Below, one piece after another: positions 56,501-64,000 of a stretch of 64,000 bases of DNA. The notes beneath the pieces were generated by a model. The model was not told the origin of the DNA and made no database searches. It saw only the letters and a list, made by a program, of their open reading frames with translations. The stretch lies in assembly GCF_002014965.1 (NCBI RefSeq), contig NZ_MUXT01000008.1:272753-336752 (forward strand), given 5' to 3'. The translations under genes and the position numbers were made by a program. The stretch's first letter is position 1. Every line of letters starts with the position of its first letter. Source of the stretch: Moraxella canis (GTDB lineage Bacteria; Pseudomonadota; Gammaproteobacteria; Pseudomonadales; Moraxellaceae).

Positions 56501-58066
56501 TTACTCAGAAACCAACAAACTCTCTCCAGTCATCTGACTTGGCTTGTCTAGCCCCATCAGATCCAGCAGAGTTGGCGAGACATCGCACAGCTTGCCACCG
56601 CTACGCACAGCAGCCTTTTTGTCACCAACATAAATAAAAGGCACCAGCTCTGTGGTGTGCTGCGTGTGCACCTGACCACTTTGATAGTCCTGCATCTGCT
56701 CACAGTTACCATGATCAGCAGTGATCAGTAGATGACCGCCATTGTCGCGAACATGCTTAACCACCTCGCCAATACACTGATCCACCGCCTCTACTGCCTT
56801 AACCGCTGCATCAAACACGCCCGAATGCCCGACCATGTCACCATTGGCATAATTGACGATCAGCACATCATATTTACCTGAGTCGATGGCATCATTTAAT
56901 TTCTCGGTCACCTCAAAGGCGCTCATTTCAGGCTTTAAGTCATACGTTTTGACATCTGGACTGTTCACCAAAATGCGATCTTCGCCCTCGTACAACTCCT
57001 CCCGACCACCGCTAAAGAAAAAGGTCACATGCGCGTATTTTTCGGTTTCGGCGATTCTAAGCTGAGTTTTGTTTGCATTTTGTAAATATTCACCCAAGGT
57101 GTTCGCCAGACTTGTCGGATGATAAGCGATGTCAGTTTTGGGATTATTTTCAAGCTCATCTGAATATTTGGTCAGCATAACAAATGCTGATAACTCAGGC
57201 ACAATATGGCGATCAAAACCATCAAAATCAGCATCTACAAATGCCAAGCTGATTTCGCGTGCGCGGTCAGCACGGAAATTCATGAAAATCACGCCATCAT
57301 TATCACAGATAATACCATCTTCTTCGATGAAGGTTGCAGCAACAAATTCATCCGTCTCCCCTGCAGCATACGCTTGCTTGATAGCATCTAGGGCATTCTT
57401 TGCTGTTCTGACCGATTTACCTTCAGTTAATAGCTCATAACAAGATTCCACACGATCCCAGCGCTTATCGCGATCCATGGCATAGAATCGACCGATGACA
57501 CTGGCAATTTTAGCATCGCCCTCAAACTCTTGATTAATCTGAGCAAAATAATCTTCAAGATCAGCAACATAACTCTCAGCAGACTGTGGCGGTGTATCAC
57601 GACCATCTAAAAACGCATGCACATATACCTGTAGAGCACCTTGAGATAAAGCAAGCTTAGCCGCCGCCTTGATGTGATCAATGTGCGCATGCACACCGCC
57701 ATCAGACAAAAGCCCTAAAATATGCACTGCGCCTTCATTGTTAAGCGTGGCTTGAACAGCATTCGTCAATGCCGAATTATTAAAAAATTCCCCTGACTCA
57801 ATCTCATTCATAATTCGAGTTGAATCTTGGAACAAAATACGTCCTGCCCCCAGATTCATATGCCCCACTTCAGAGTTACCAAACTGACCTTCTGGCAATC
57901 CCACATCCATGCCAGAACCAGAAATCAGTCCATTGGGACAGCTGACAAGCAAAGCATCTAAGTTTGGTGTATTGGCTGCCGCGACGGCATTATCTTTGGT
58001 CTCTTCACGATGACCAACGCCATCCAAAATCATCAACACATGGGGAATTTTTTTCTGATTTGACAT
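56501..58066 (-). CDS. gpmI: 2,3-bisphosphoglycerate-independent phosphoglycerate mutase
   Basis: Interconverts 3- and 2-phosphoglycerate. The 521 residues have the metal Asp in [10 protein letters not shown], the phosphorylated Ser in [15 protein letters not shown], the metal His/Asp pairs in [19 protein letters not shown] and [14 protein letters not shown] chose the ATG at 58066 ([12 protein letters not shown]) with GGAG upstream; the longer frame to 58123 lacks such a site. gpmI followed by ctpA is also seen in Pseudomonas. Confidence 0.96.
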   Translation of the reverse strand: MSNQKKIPHVLMILDGVGHREETKDNAVAAANTPNLDALLVSCPNGLISGSGMDVGLPEGQFGNSEVGHMNLGAGRILFQDSTRIMNEIESGEFFNNSALTNAVQATLNNEGAVHILGLLSDGGVHAHIDHIKAAAKLALSQGALQVYVHAFLDGRDTPPQSAESYVADLEDYFAQINQEFEGDAKIASVIGRFYAMDRDKRWDRVESCYELLTEGKSVRTAKNALDAIKQAYAAGETDEFVAATFIEEDGIICDNDGVIFMNFRADRAREISLAFVDADFDGFDRHIVPELSAFVMLTKYSDELENNPKTDIAYHPTSLANTLGEYLQNANKTQLRIAETEKYAHVTFFFSGGREELYEGEDRILVNSPDVKTYDLKPEMSAFEVTEKLNDAIDSGKYDVLIVNYANGDMVGHSGVFDAAVKAVEAVDQCIGEVVKHVRDNGGHLLITADHGNCEQMQDYQSGQVHTQHTTELVPFIYVGDKKAAVRSGGKLCDVSPTLLDLMGLDKPSQMTGESLLVSE

Positions 58067-58203
58067 CGCAAGCTCCAAATAAACTGATATAAATACATCG
58101 TATTGTAGCATAATTTTTGGCAAATCATCCTTACCCGCTGAGAAATAAAATTCATCCTAGCGCTGCATCTTTTCTTGCAAATTCTCATAGGTTTTTATAA
58201 AAT

Positions 58204-58217
58204 ACCGACCAGTTGGT
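58204..58217. promoter_or_regulatory. Candidate TetR operator
   Basis: ACCGACCAGTTGGT, an almost perfect 14-bp palindrome (one mismatched pair) with the ACCGAC/GTTGGT half-sites common for AcrR/TetR operators. It lies 80-93 bp before the TetR start codon. Confidence 0.5.
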
Positions 58218-58237
58218 TTTATTTATTTTTACTGTTA

Positions 58238-58258
58238 CTTATCTTTATCACAGATAAG
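58238..58258. repeat. Inverted repeat in the TetR leader
   Basis: CTTATCT / AGATAAG, a 7-bp perfect dyad with a 7-nt centre, 39 bp before the TetR start codon. It could be a second operator or a leader hairpin. Confidence 0.4.
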
Positions 58259-58296
58259 TTTTGTCAATCAATTTTTAGTTTAGGATAATTTATTAT

Positions 58297-58884
58297 ATGA
58301 ATGACACTTTATTTGTCAGCGAAAGCGATCTTCACGCTGACGCATCCAGCGCCAAACGAAAAAATAAACCTGAACAGCTCAAACATGAATTAATCATGGC
58401 AGCCAAGCATTTGATGATCAGTGACGGCGTGGCGAATTTATCCATGCAAAAAGTCGCGGACGCGGCAGGTACCAGTAAAGGCGGGCTATTTCATCACTTT
58501 AAGAATAAAGAAGAGCTGTTAAATGGCGTGGTGGGGCTTTATATCGCTCAGCTCAATACCGCAATTTTATCCATCACTGATAAACTGGGTAATGACCAGG
58601 GGCGGTTTACCAAAGCATATTTGCAAGTGATTTTTCAAAATCCTGAAATTGGACTAAATAGTAACTGGTCTGGGCTTTTAAAAGCCATTCATGCTGATCC
58701 CACCATGTTTGGAATATGGCAAAACTGGATGGCTCAAAAACAAAAGCAGTTCGCCGCCACTGACAGTCATGCACGACATCAAGTGGTGCGCTATGCCATC
58801 GAAGGTGCTCAGCTTGACAGTGAGCTAAAATCCGACCGAACCAAACAGCAGGAGATTTATGAGACCTTAGCCAGTCTGATTTAG
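58297..58884 (+). CDS. TetR-family transcriptional regulator
   Basis: A 195-residue repressor. The N-terminal helix-turn-helix (about 30-75) reads LSMQKVADAAGTSKGGLFHHFKNKEELLNGV; the ligand domain resembles TetR_C_37/YcdC-like proteins. A 14-bp palindrome (58204-58217) lies upstream and suggests autoregulation. The only close gene is the convergent purine permease, so its target is unknown; Moraxellaceae homologues often control an adjacent efflux or lipid gene, which is absent here. Confidence 0.85.
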   Translation: MNDTLFVSESDLHADASSAKRKNKPEQLKHELIMAAKHLMISDGVANLSMQKVADAAGTSKGGLFHHFKNKEELLNGVVGLYIAQLNTAILSITDKLGNDQGRFTKAYLQVIFQNPEIGLNSNWSGLLKAIHADPTMFGIWQNWMAQKQKQFAATDSHARHQVVRYAIEGAQLDSELKSDRTKQQEIYETLASLI

Positions 58885-58898
58885 CACAAAGCTCGCAC

Positions 58899-58929
58899 AA
58901 AAAACCCTGCCAACTTTGACAGGGTTTTA
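58899..58929. terminator. Terminator between the TetR and purine permease genes
   Basis: AAAACCCTG / CAGGGTTTT with an 11-nt loop, T run on one strand and A run on the other, between convergent genes. Confidence 0.88.
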
Positions 58930-58944
58930 TTTAGGCGCTTAGTA

Positions 58945-60258
58945 TCAAATGGCATAGCCCAGCGCATAAAATGCCACAAGAACGACAGCGATAATCACAG
59001 TGCCAATATTAAGCTTATTAAATTCACCAGAAATCACCCGCCCAAGTACCAACGCACCAAAGCCAAGCATGATGCCTGTAACGATATTGGCAGTCAAAAC
59101 GATGAACACCGCACAGATCAGCCCGCTCATCGCCCCTACAAAATCTTCAAAATCAAGTTTTGAGACATTGCTTAGCATCAAAAGTCCAACATACATCAGT
59201 GCAGGCGCGGTAGCATAGCTTGGCACCAAAAATGCCAATGGCTGAAAAAATAGCATCAGTAAAAACAGCACACCAACCACGATCGCTGTCAAGCCAGTCT
59301 TACCACCCACTGCCGTACCAGCAGCAGATTCAATATACACCGCAGCAGGCGCCGTCCCAAAAATACCCGAAAACAAGCTACTGACCGAATCTGACGTCAG
59401 GGCACGACCACCATTGATGATTTGACCGTCTTTATCCAGTAGATTAGCCTGACCTGCAACGGCGCGAATGGTGCCTGTCGCATCAAAGATCGCCGTCATC
59501 ACCAAGGCAAACACCACTGGTAAAATCGCAGCATTCAGCGCACCCATGACATCCATTTGCATAAATAAAGAATCCGCGCCAAAGCTTGGAACTTTTAAAA
59601 TGGCGCCATCTGATTTCACTTCAGGATCAAAAATCAGCCCAATAATCGTAATGGCAATGATCACCCACAAGATACTACCTTTGATACGCAGGCGCTCAAG
59701 ACCAATAATCGCCGCCAGCCCCACCAGTGATAAAATCACAGGCAGCGACATAAACTCACCCATCGTCACAGGCAAGCCTGCGTCATTTTTGATAACCAAA
59801 CCCACGCCATTGGCAGCAATCAGTAGCAAAAACAGTCCGATACCAATGCCTGCGCCATGCGCAATCGATTCAGGTAAATTGCGTAAAATCCACGCACGCA
59901 CGCCCGTCACCGAAATTAGGGTAAAAACCACACCCATCAAAAAAATTGCACCTAGCGCCACAGGGATGCTCACACCTTGCCCAAGCACCAAGCTAAACGC
60001 GGTGAACGCCGTCAATGAAATTGCACAGCCAATCGCCATCGGCACATTTGCCCAAAGCCCAATTAATATCGAACCAAGACCCGCCACCAAGCATGTCGCA
60101 ATAAAAACTGATTCAGCAGGAAATCCAGCTGCCGACAACATATTTGGCACCACGATGACCGAATAAACCATCGCCAAAAAAGTCGTCAAGCCAGCAATGA
60201 CCTCTTGACGCACGGACGAGCCGCGCTCATTAATTTTTAAATATGATGATAAAGACAT
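58945..60258 (-). CDS. NCS2-family (AzgA-like) purine permease
   Basis: A 437-residue inner-membrane permease with about 12-14 membrane segments, of the AzgA-like NCS2 branch (adenine, hypoxanthine or guanine importers). Family marks are [19 protein letters not shown] at the start, [37 protein letters not shown] and [26 protein letters not shown]. It has a single transcript with a terminator shared with the TetR gene. No purine-riboswitch-like structure is visible upstream. Which base it imports cannot be read from the sequence. Confidence 0.9.
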   Translation of the reverse strand: MSLSSYLKINERGSSVRQEVIAGLTTFLAMVYSVIVVPNMLSAAGFPAESVFIATCLVAGLGSILIGLWANVPMAIGCAISLTAFTAFSLVLGQGVSIPVALGAIFLMGVVFTLISVTGVRAWILRNLPESIAHGAGIGIGLFLLLIAANGVGLVIKNDAGLPVTMGEFMSLPVILSLVGLAAIIGLERLRIKGSILWVIIAITIIGLIFDPEVKSDGAILKVPSFGADSLFMQMDVMGALNAAILPVVFALVMTAIFDATGTIRAVAGQANLLDKDGQIINGGRALTSDSVSSLFSGIFGTAPAAVYIESAAGTAVGGKTGLTAIVVGVLFLLMLFFQPLAFLVPSYATAPALMYVGLLMLSNVSKLDFEDFVGAMSGLICAVFIVLTANIVTGIMLGFGALVLGRVISGEFNKLNIGTVIIAVVLVAFYALGYAI

Positions 60259-60534
60259 ATTCTATCCAGATAATAATCGCTAAAGTCTTAATTAAGTGTT
60301 AAGCGAAATGGCAAGGCAATCTGCCTATAACTAAAATAAAAAAGTGTAATTTTACCGCAAAGTCATTATGATGCCAAACAAAAATTTGCTAAAAATTTGC
60401 AAATTGATGCATTTTAGAAAGAATTGGTGATCTGTAAGCGATTATGCTGAATAAAGATGTTCTTTGGTGGATAAATTTTGTTAAAATAGATACCACATAA
60501 ATTTCCATGATTAAAAAAGATATCGAGATAATCA

Positions 60535-61035
60535 ATGCTAAAAAATTCTAATGAAACTATCGCACTACCAAGTTTTGAGTTGGTCATGGTGGCAGCCGAT
60601 ACCCAAGAAGCCACTTCGGTGCAACTTGATGAACTACTCAAACAAAGCAATCAAGGTCTAATTTTGTATTTTTATCCCAAAGATAACACGCAAGGCTGCT
60701 CTATTCAGGCGATAGATTTTAGCGAACACAAAGCCAAGCTTGAATCCTTAGGATTTTGCATTCTTGGCGTATCACGAGATGGCGTCAAATCTCATCAAAA
60801 TTTCATCAATAAAAAAGCTTTATCTATTGATTTGATCAGTGATACCGACGAAAAACTGTGCCAACACTATGACGTCATCAAAGAAAAAATGATGTACGGT
60901 AAAACTCATCTTGGCGTGGTGCGCTCTACCTTTGTGTATAACAAAAACGGTGAGATGATTGGCAGTTTTCGTAATGTCAAAGCCAAAGAGCATGTTGATA
61001 AAATTTTAGATTTTATTGAAAATCAGGCTCATTGA
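60535..61035 (+). CDS. bcp: Bcp-type peroxiredoxin without the usual resolving cysteine
   Basis: A 166-residue peroxiredoxin. The active-site motif PxxxTxxC is complete (FYPKDNTQGC55), with the Arg in VVRSTFVY. The resolving Cys that Bcp/PrxQ proteins often carry five residues later is Ile60 here. Other cysteines (C75, C109) might serve, or it acts as a 1-Cys enzyme. The gene's last 20 nt overlap the longest frame of the glycosyltransferase, which follows with a 19-nt gap from my chosen start, so co-transcription is likely. Confidence 0.88.
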   Translation: MLKNSNETIALPSFELVMVAADTQEATSVQLDELLKQSNQGLILYFYPKDNTQGCSIQAIDFSEHKAKLESLGFCILGVSRDGVKSHQNFINKKALSIDLISDTDEKLCQHYDVIKEKMMYGKTHLGVVRSTFVYNKNGEMIGSFRNVKAKEHVDKILDFIENQAH

Positions 61036-61054
61036 CGCATCAGATGATCAGTGT

Positions 61055-62215
61055 ATGAAAGTTCTTCAGCTGTCATCTTCGCTCAAGCACGATGAGTCCG
61101 AACGCGGCATTTATCCCATTTCTCATGCGCTCATCAAGGCTGGTCATGAGTCCATTATCATTGGCAGTGCACCAACCGATAGCGAGCTTGTTGTGCGGCT
61201 TGTGCGTGATGGCGCAACATATTACCGTCTGCCCATGCCCAAAAAAAGCTGGTGGGCACTCATGCACACCTTCACGCTTCGGCGGATCATTGAAACACAT
61301 CAGCCCGATATCATTCATGTGCATTCTCGCACGCCTGCTTGGGTGCTGTATTGGGCGCTGCGCCCTTTTGCAAATGACAAAAGACCCAAAATTATTTCAA
61401 GCTTATATGGGTTTTATCCTTTAAATTCTTATTCAAAAGCACTGTTTAATGCCGATTTGCTGATCAGCGCATCCAGAAGTATTGATAAACATTTTAATAA
61501 AATTTTTGAAAAAATAAAACCAGAAAAAATCGATAAATCCATCAAGTTGCCTGATATCATTTGTGTGCCGCGCGGGGTAGATGTCCGAAAATATCCGTAT
61601 CGCCATCACTCATCCGTGCATTGGCTGCATCAAACCTTTGCTCAATTTCCTGAGCTTGAACACAAAAAATGGTTGGTTTTTCCAACACCGATCGGTCCAG
61701 AATACGGTCAAGAATGGCTGATCGATATTTTAGGAAATTTACAAGAAAAATTTCCAAAAATTCACGCAATTATCATGGATGACGATCCTACGACGCGCAT
61801 TCATCAGTGTGTGTTTTATGAGGATTTTGTCCAGCGGCTACACACTTTGGGTCTGCAGGATCGCGTGTCTTTTGTCGGTAAAAATCCACCCGACATGCGT
61901 GAATGGCTGTCGTCAGCCAATATCGTACTGGCGCTTGCTAATCGACCTGAGAGTATTGGCATGACATCGCTTCAAGCCATTCACTTGGGGACGCCCGTGA
62001 TTGGTTGGGCCAAAGGTGCTTTTGCTGATATTCTAGGAGACCTATACCCCCAAGGACTGGTCAAAGAACAAACCGCGATCATGCTGTGCAAAAGTGTTAA
62101 GTTTTTATTATCAAACCCAATCCCGCCCGCCATGACGCACGCTTACGAAATTGATGACATGGTCGATAATACGATTCAAGTTTATCAAGACTTAGTCAAT
62201 CAAAGCACAGAGTGA
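61055..62215 (+). CDS. Group 1 (GT4-like) glycosyltransferase
   Basis: A 386-residue GT-B glycosyltransferase. The N-lobe starts [21 protein letters not shown], with DIIHVHSRTPAWVLYW at about 90. The C-lobe has the nucleotide-sugar region RPESIGMTSLQAIHLGTPVIGW, in which the second acidic residue of the E-x7-E motif is Gln. Such enzymes often add sugars to the lipooligosaccharide core. I chose the ATG at 61055; the longer frame begins within bcp. It ends 4 nt from the cydC stop on the other strand. Confidence 0.85.
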   Translation: MKVLQLSSSLKHDESERGIYPISHALIKAGHESIIIGSAPTDSELVVRLVRDGATYYRLPMPKKSWWALMHTFTLRRIIETHQPDIIHVHSRTPAWVLYWALRPFANDKRPKIISSLYGFYPLNSYSKALFNADLLISASRSIDKHFNKIFEKIKPEKIDKSIKLPDIICVPRGVDVRKYPYRHHSSVHWLHQTFAQFPELEHKKWLVFPTPIGPEYGQEWLIDILGNLQEKFPKIHAIIMDDDPTTRIHQCVFYEDFVQRLHTLGLQDRVSFVGKNPPDMREWLSSANIVLALANRPESIGMTSLQAIHLGTPVIGWAKGAFADILGDLYPQGLVKEQTAIMLCKSVKFLLSNPIPPAMTHAYEIDDMVDNTIQVYQDLVNQSTE

Positions 62216-62219
62216 TAAC

Positions 62220-63950
62220 TTAAATTTGACCCTCACCTTCGATTCTGATGACCTGAACCTCGCCCATCTCCTGCCACAGCTGGTGGGTGCAGATTAATAA
62301 TAGACCGATATCACCGGATTTTTGGGCATCAATCAGGCTTGACCATACTTCGCGGCGCGTCTCTGGGTCTAAGCCTGCAAAAGGCTCATCTAGCATCATG
62401 ACCGCTTTTGGCGTCAATAAAAGCCGAGCCAAGGCGATACGCCGCGCCTGCCCACCCGACACAGCCATACCATATTCTCCAAGACGAGTTGCCAGACCTT
62501 TAGGTTGATTATTTAGCCAAGTTAATAAATTGACTTTCTTAAGAACCGCTATAAGCTCATCATCAGTCGCATTTGGCTTACCTAAGCGCAGATTATCCGC
62601 AAGCGTTTGATCAAAAATATCAACTACCTGCCCTAAAAATCCAAGCGATTGACCAAAATCAACTGACTGCCAAGGATAGCGCTTGGCGTTAGTGCATAAC
62701 CAAATATCGCCTGAGATCAGATCATGTTCTTGGGCAAGCGTATGCAACAAAGTGGATTTGCCAGAACCTGAAGGACCTACAATCAAGCAAGGTGTATCAG
62801 AGCTGATCTTGGCATGATGAATGTGAGCGCTGATGATGGCTTTTGGCGCTCTCACAACGGCATGATCAAGCTGCAAAGTCAAATTGTCATGCTGATTGAC
62901 AATTTGATCAAGATTGACTTTAGGGGTATCACTTTGGCTACCAAGCATCTCGTTCAGCCGCTGCTTAGCGACCTGACTGCGCCCCAAAGCCAATGGCTCA
63001 GCAATTAAGTTTTGGATAAATTCACCCAGCCCCATCAAACCTAAAAATACCGCCAGCGCCACTGCCGAACTTATCATCGGATAATCATTCAATGTCTGAA
63101 CGCTAAAAGCAATGATGTCAGCCTGTCCAAAAAACTCGCCCATCCCCCAAAGCATCAACACCGCTGCCAGTGCCAGCGCCACTTGCACTCCCAAGATACC
63201 GATTCGGCGCAGACGATGTGATGACAAGGTAATTTTGGTCTGCTGAGCATCCAAATCGCTCAGCTGGTGTATGTGCGTCTCCCAGCGATGCCAAATCAGC
63301 AAAGATGTCAGCGCAGGCAAGGTGTCTAGCAGCTTGGATTTACGAGTTTCAAGTAGCGCGCTCTCGCGATGCGCCAAATCAATGCCGCGATATACCACCA
63401 AAACAGCAATTAATATCGCCAAGCCAATCGGCACCAGCCCAAACCATGCTCTAGGCAACAGTAGCATCGTCACGCCAGCCACCAAAAGCGCCGCACCGAT
63501 TGCCATCATCCAAGGCGATATAAAGCGTAAAACAAATTCATCCAAAACATCAATGTCTTTGACAAGGCGATGCATTTTTTGGCTGCTGGATTGCCCTTGA
63601 AGATTGCGAGCTTTATAATCTAAATTTGCCCAAGCACCAAAAAATCTAACGCGCAAATCCTTTAAAAGCCCAAAGACAGCATGATGCGATACCATCAAAT
63701 CACCATAGCGAGATAAGGTGCGCGCAATGGCAAAGGTACGAATGATGGCTGCCGGCATCATATAATTAAACGTATGAGTGCCTACTGCAACTAAGCCTGC
63801 CACAGCTGACATGGTCACAAACCATCCTGAAACCATCGATAAGCCCAAGACCGACCAAACAGTCACAAGTCCTAAGAGCCAAGCCAAGATCCATACCCAA
63901 ATTTGGGTACTGATGAGTTCATGAAGCCTAAATGGTTTATTTGGTTTCAT
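62220..63950 (-). CDS. cydC: Thiol reductant ABC exporter subunit CydC
   Basis: Half of the CydDC transporter that exports cysteine and glutathione to the periplasm and is needed for cytochrome bd assembly. The 576 residues have six membrane segments and an ATPase domain with Walker [12 protein letters not shown], signature VSGGQARRIALARLLL and Walker B VMMLDEPFAGLDPE. GGGAG lies upstream of two adjacent ATGs, 63953 and 63950; the second has better spacing, so I use it. The upstream cydD frame overlaps it by 14 nt, indicating an operon. Confidence 0.9.
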   Translation of the reverse strand: MKPNKPFRLHELISTQIWVWILAWLLGLVTVWSVLGLSMVSGWFVTMSAVAGLVAVGTHTFNYMMPAAIIRTFAIARTLSRYGDLMVSHHAVFGLLKDLRVRFFGAWANLDYKARNLQGQSSSQKMHRLVKDIDVLDEFVLRFISPWMMAIGAALLVAGVTMLLLPRAWFGLVPIGLAILIAVLVVYRGIDLAHRESALLETRKSKLLDTLPALTSLLIWHRWETHIHQLSDLDAQQTKITLSSHRLRRIGILGVQVALALAAVLMLWGMGEFFGQADIIAFSVQTLNDYPMISSAVALAVFLGLMGLGEFIQNLIAEPLALGRSQVAKQRLNEMLGSQSDTPKVNLDQIVNQHDNLTLQLDHAVVRAPKAIISAHIHHAKISSDTPCLIVGPSGSGKSTLLHTLAQEHDLISGDIWLCTNAKRYPWQSVDFGQSLGFLGQVVDIFDQTLADNLRLGKPNATDDELIAVLKKVNLLTWLNNQPKGLATRLGEYGMAVSGGQARRIALARLLLTPKAVMMLDEPFAGLDPETRREVWSSLIDAQKSGDIGLLLICTHQLWQEMGEVQVIRIEGEGQI

Positions 63951-64000
63951 CATAAGCTCCCAAATGATGGACATCATCAAAGGTGATATCAGCGCTCTGA
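63937..64000 (-). CDS. cydD: Probable C-terminal end of CydD (partial)
   Basis: The last 20 codons and a TAA (63939-63937) of a frame that enters from the right edge and overlaps cydC by 14 nt. The residues (HHLGAYDETK at the end) are compatible with a CydD tail, but so short a piece is called mainly from the expected cydD-cydC order. Confidence 0.45.
   Translation of the reverse strand, partial: QSADITFDDVHHLGAYDETK

Noticed and set aside
60259-60534. Purine riboswitch in front of the purine permease
   Set aside because: The characteristic conserved loops and three-helix arrangement are not recognisable.
1-64000. tRNA, rRNA, CRISPR, prophage and insertion-sequence content
   Set aside because: Read by eye on both strands; no cloverleaf-like tRNA, repeat array, transposase or integrase was recognised. 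A dedicated search could still find a small RNA.

Overview
This is a gene-dense chromosomal window from a gammaproteobacterium of the Moraxellaceae, most like Moraxella. The grounds are moderate AT-richness with AT-rich intergenic regions, GyrA with Thr80/Asp84 in the quinolone-resistance-determining region, and gene pairings such as rluD-pgeF divergent from bamD and gpmI followed by ctpA. It is almost wholly core genome. I see no insertion sequence, prophage, CRISPR array, rRNA or tRNA.

Layout. 1-8.8 kb (mostly minus strand): a cut-off lipoprotein, a LysR regulator, lysS-dnaX, an isochorismatase-family hydrolase (+), argJ and xthA. 9.0-10.9 kb (+): a hotdog thioesterase and a FetAB-type ABC exporter. 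11-15.5 kb (-): leuC-leuD-(membrane ORF)-leuB-(DUF3298/RsiV-like lipoprotein), with a small membrane ORF and a LysR regulator on the other side of the leu promoter. 17-23.7 kb (-): pgk, an Ala-rich lipoprotein, fba-ruvA, apaH, rsmA, pdxA. 23.8-27.1 kb (+): dnaB-alr-MipA-like outer-membrane protein. 27.2-28.8 kb (-): bfd and two bacterioferritin subunits. 29-35.8 kb: a WG-repeat exported protein, sdaA, a DUF4377-like lipoprotein and the gltIJKL acidic amino-acid ABC transporter. 35.9-42.8 kb (-): folD, clpS-clpA, a membrane-anchored coiled-coil protein, copA. 42.9-53.8 kb: a Nif3-like protein, pgeF/rluD divergent from bamD, dnaG, gyrA-gst and a Rossmann-fold protein. 54-64 kb: rpsT, a GacA-like response regulator, gpmI-ctpA, a TetR regulator, a purine permease, a Bcp peroxiredoxin next to a glycosyltransferase, and cydC with the last codons of cydD.

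Genes that work together: replication functions (dnaX, dnaB, dnaG, gyrA) are scattered through the window. Leucine synthesis (leuCDB) is probably under the neighbouring LysR protein. Iron storage and release is represented by two Bfr subunits plus Bfd. Lower glycolysis has pgk, fba and gpmI. Envelope biogenesis has bamD, alr, ctpA and the glycosyltransferase.

The most striking signal is inside dnaX. A GGAGG, a 10-nt spacer and the slippery heptamer A AAA AAG lie in frame at the end of the motor region, with a TGA six codons later in the -1 frame. This matches the upstream half of the Escherichia coli dnaX frameshift signal and predicts a 486-residue gamma beside the 752-residue tau. The second is a bacterioferritin pair that divides haem-binding and ferroxidase residues between two subunits. 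Smaller observations concern the leu promoter and its dyads, a linker insertion in DnaG, a membrane ORF inside the leu operon, and several operator- or hairpin-like elements.
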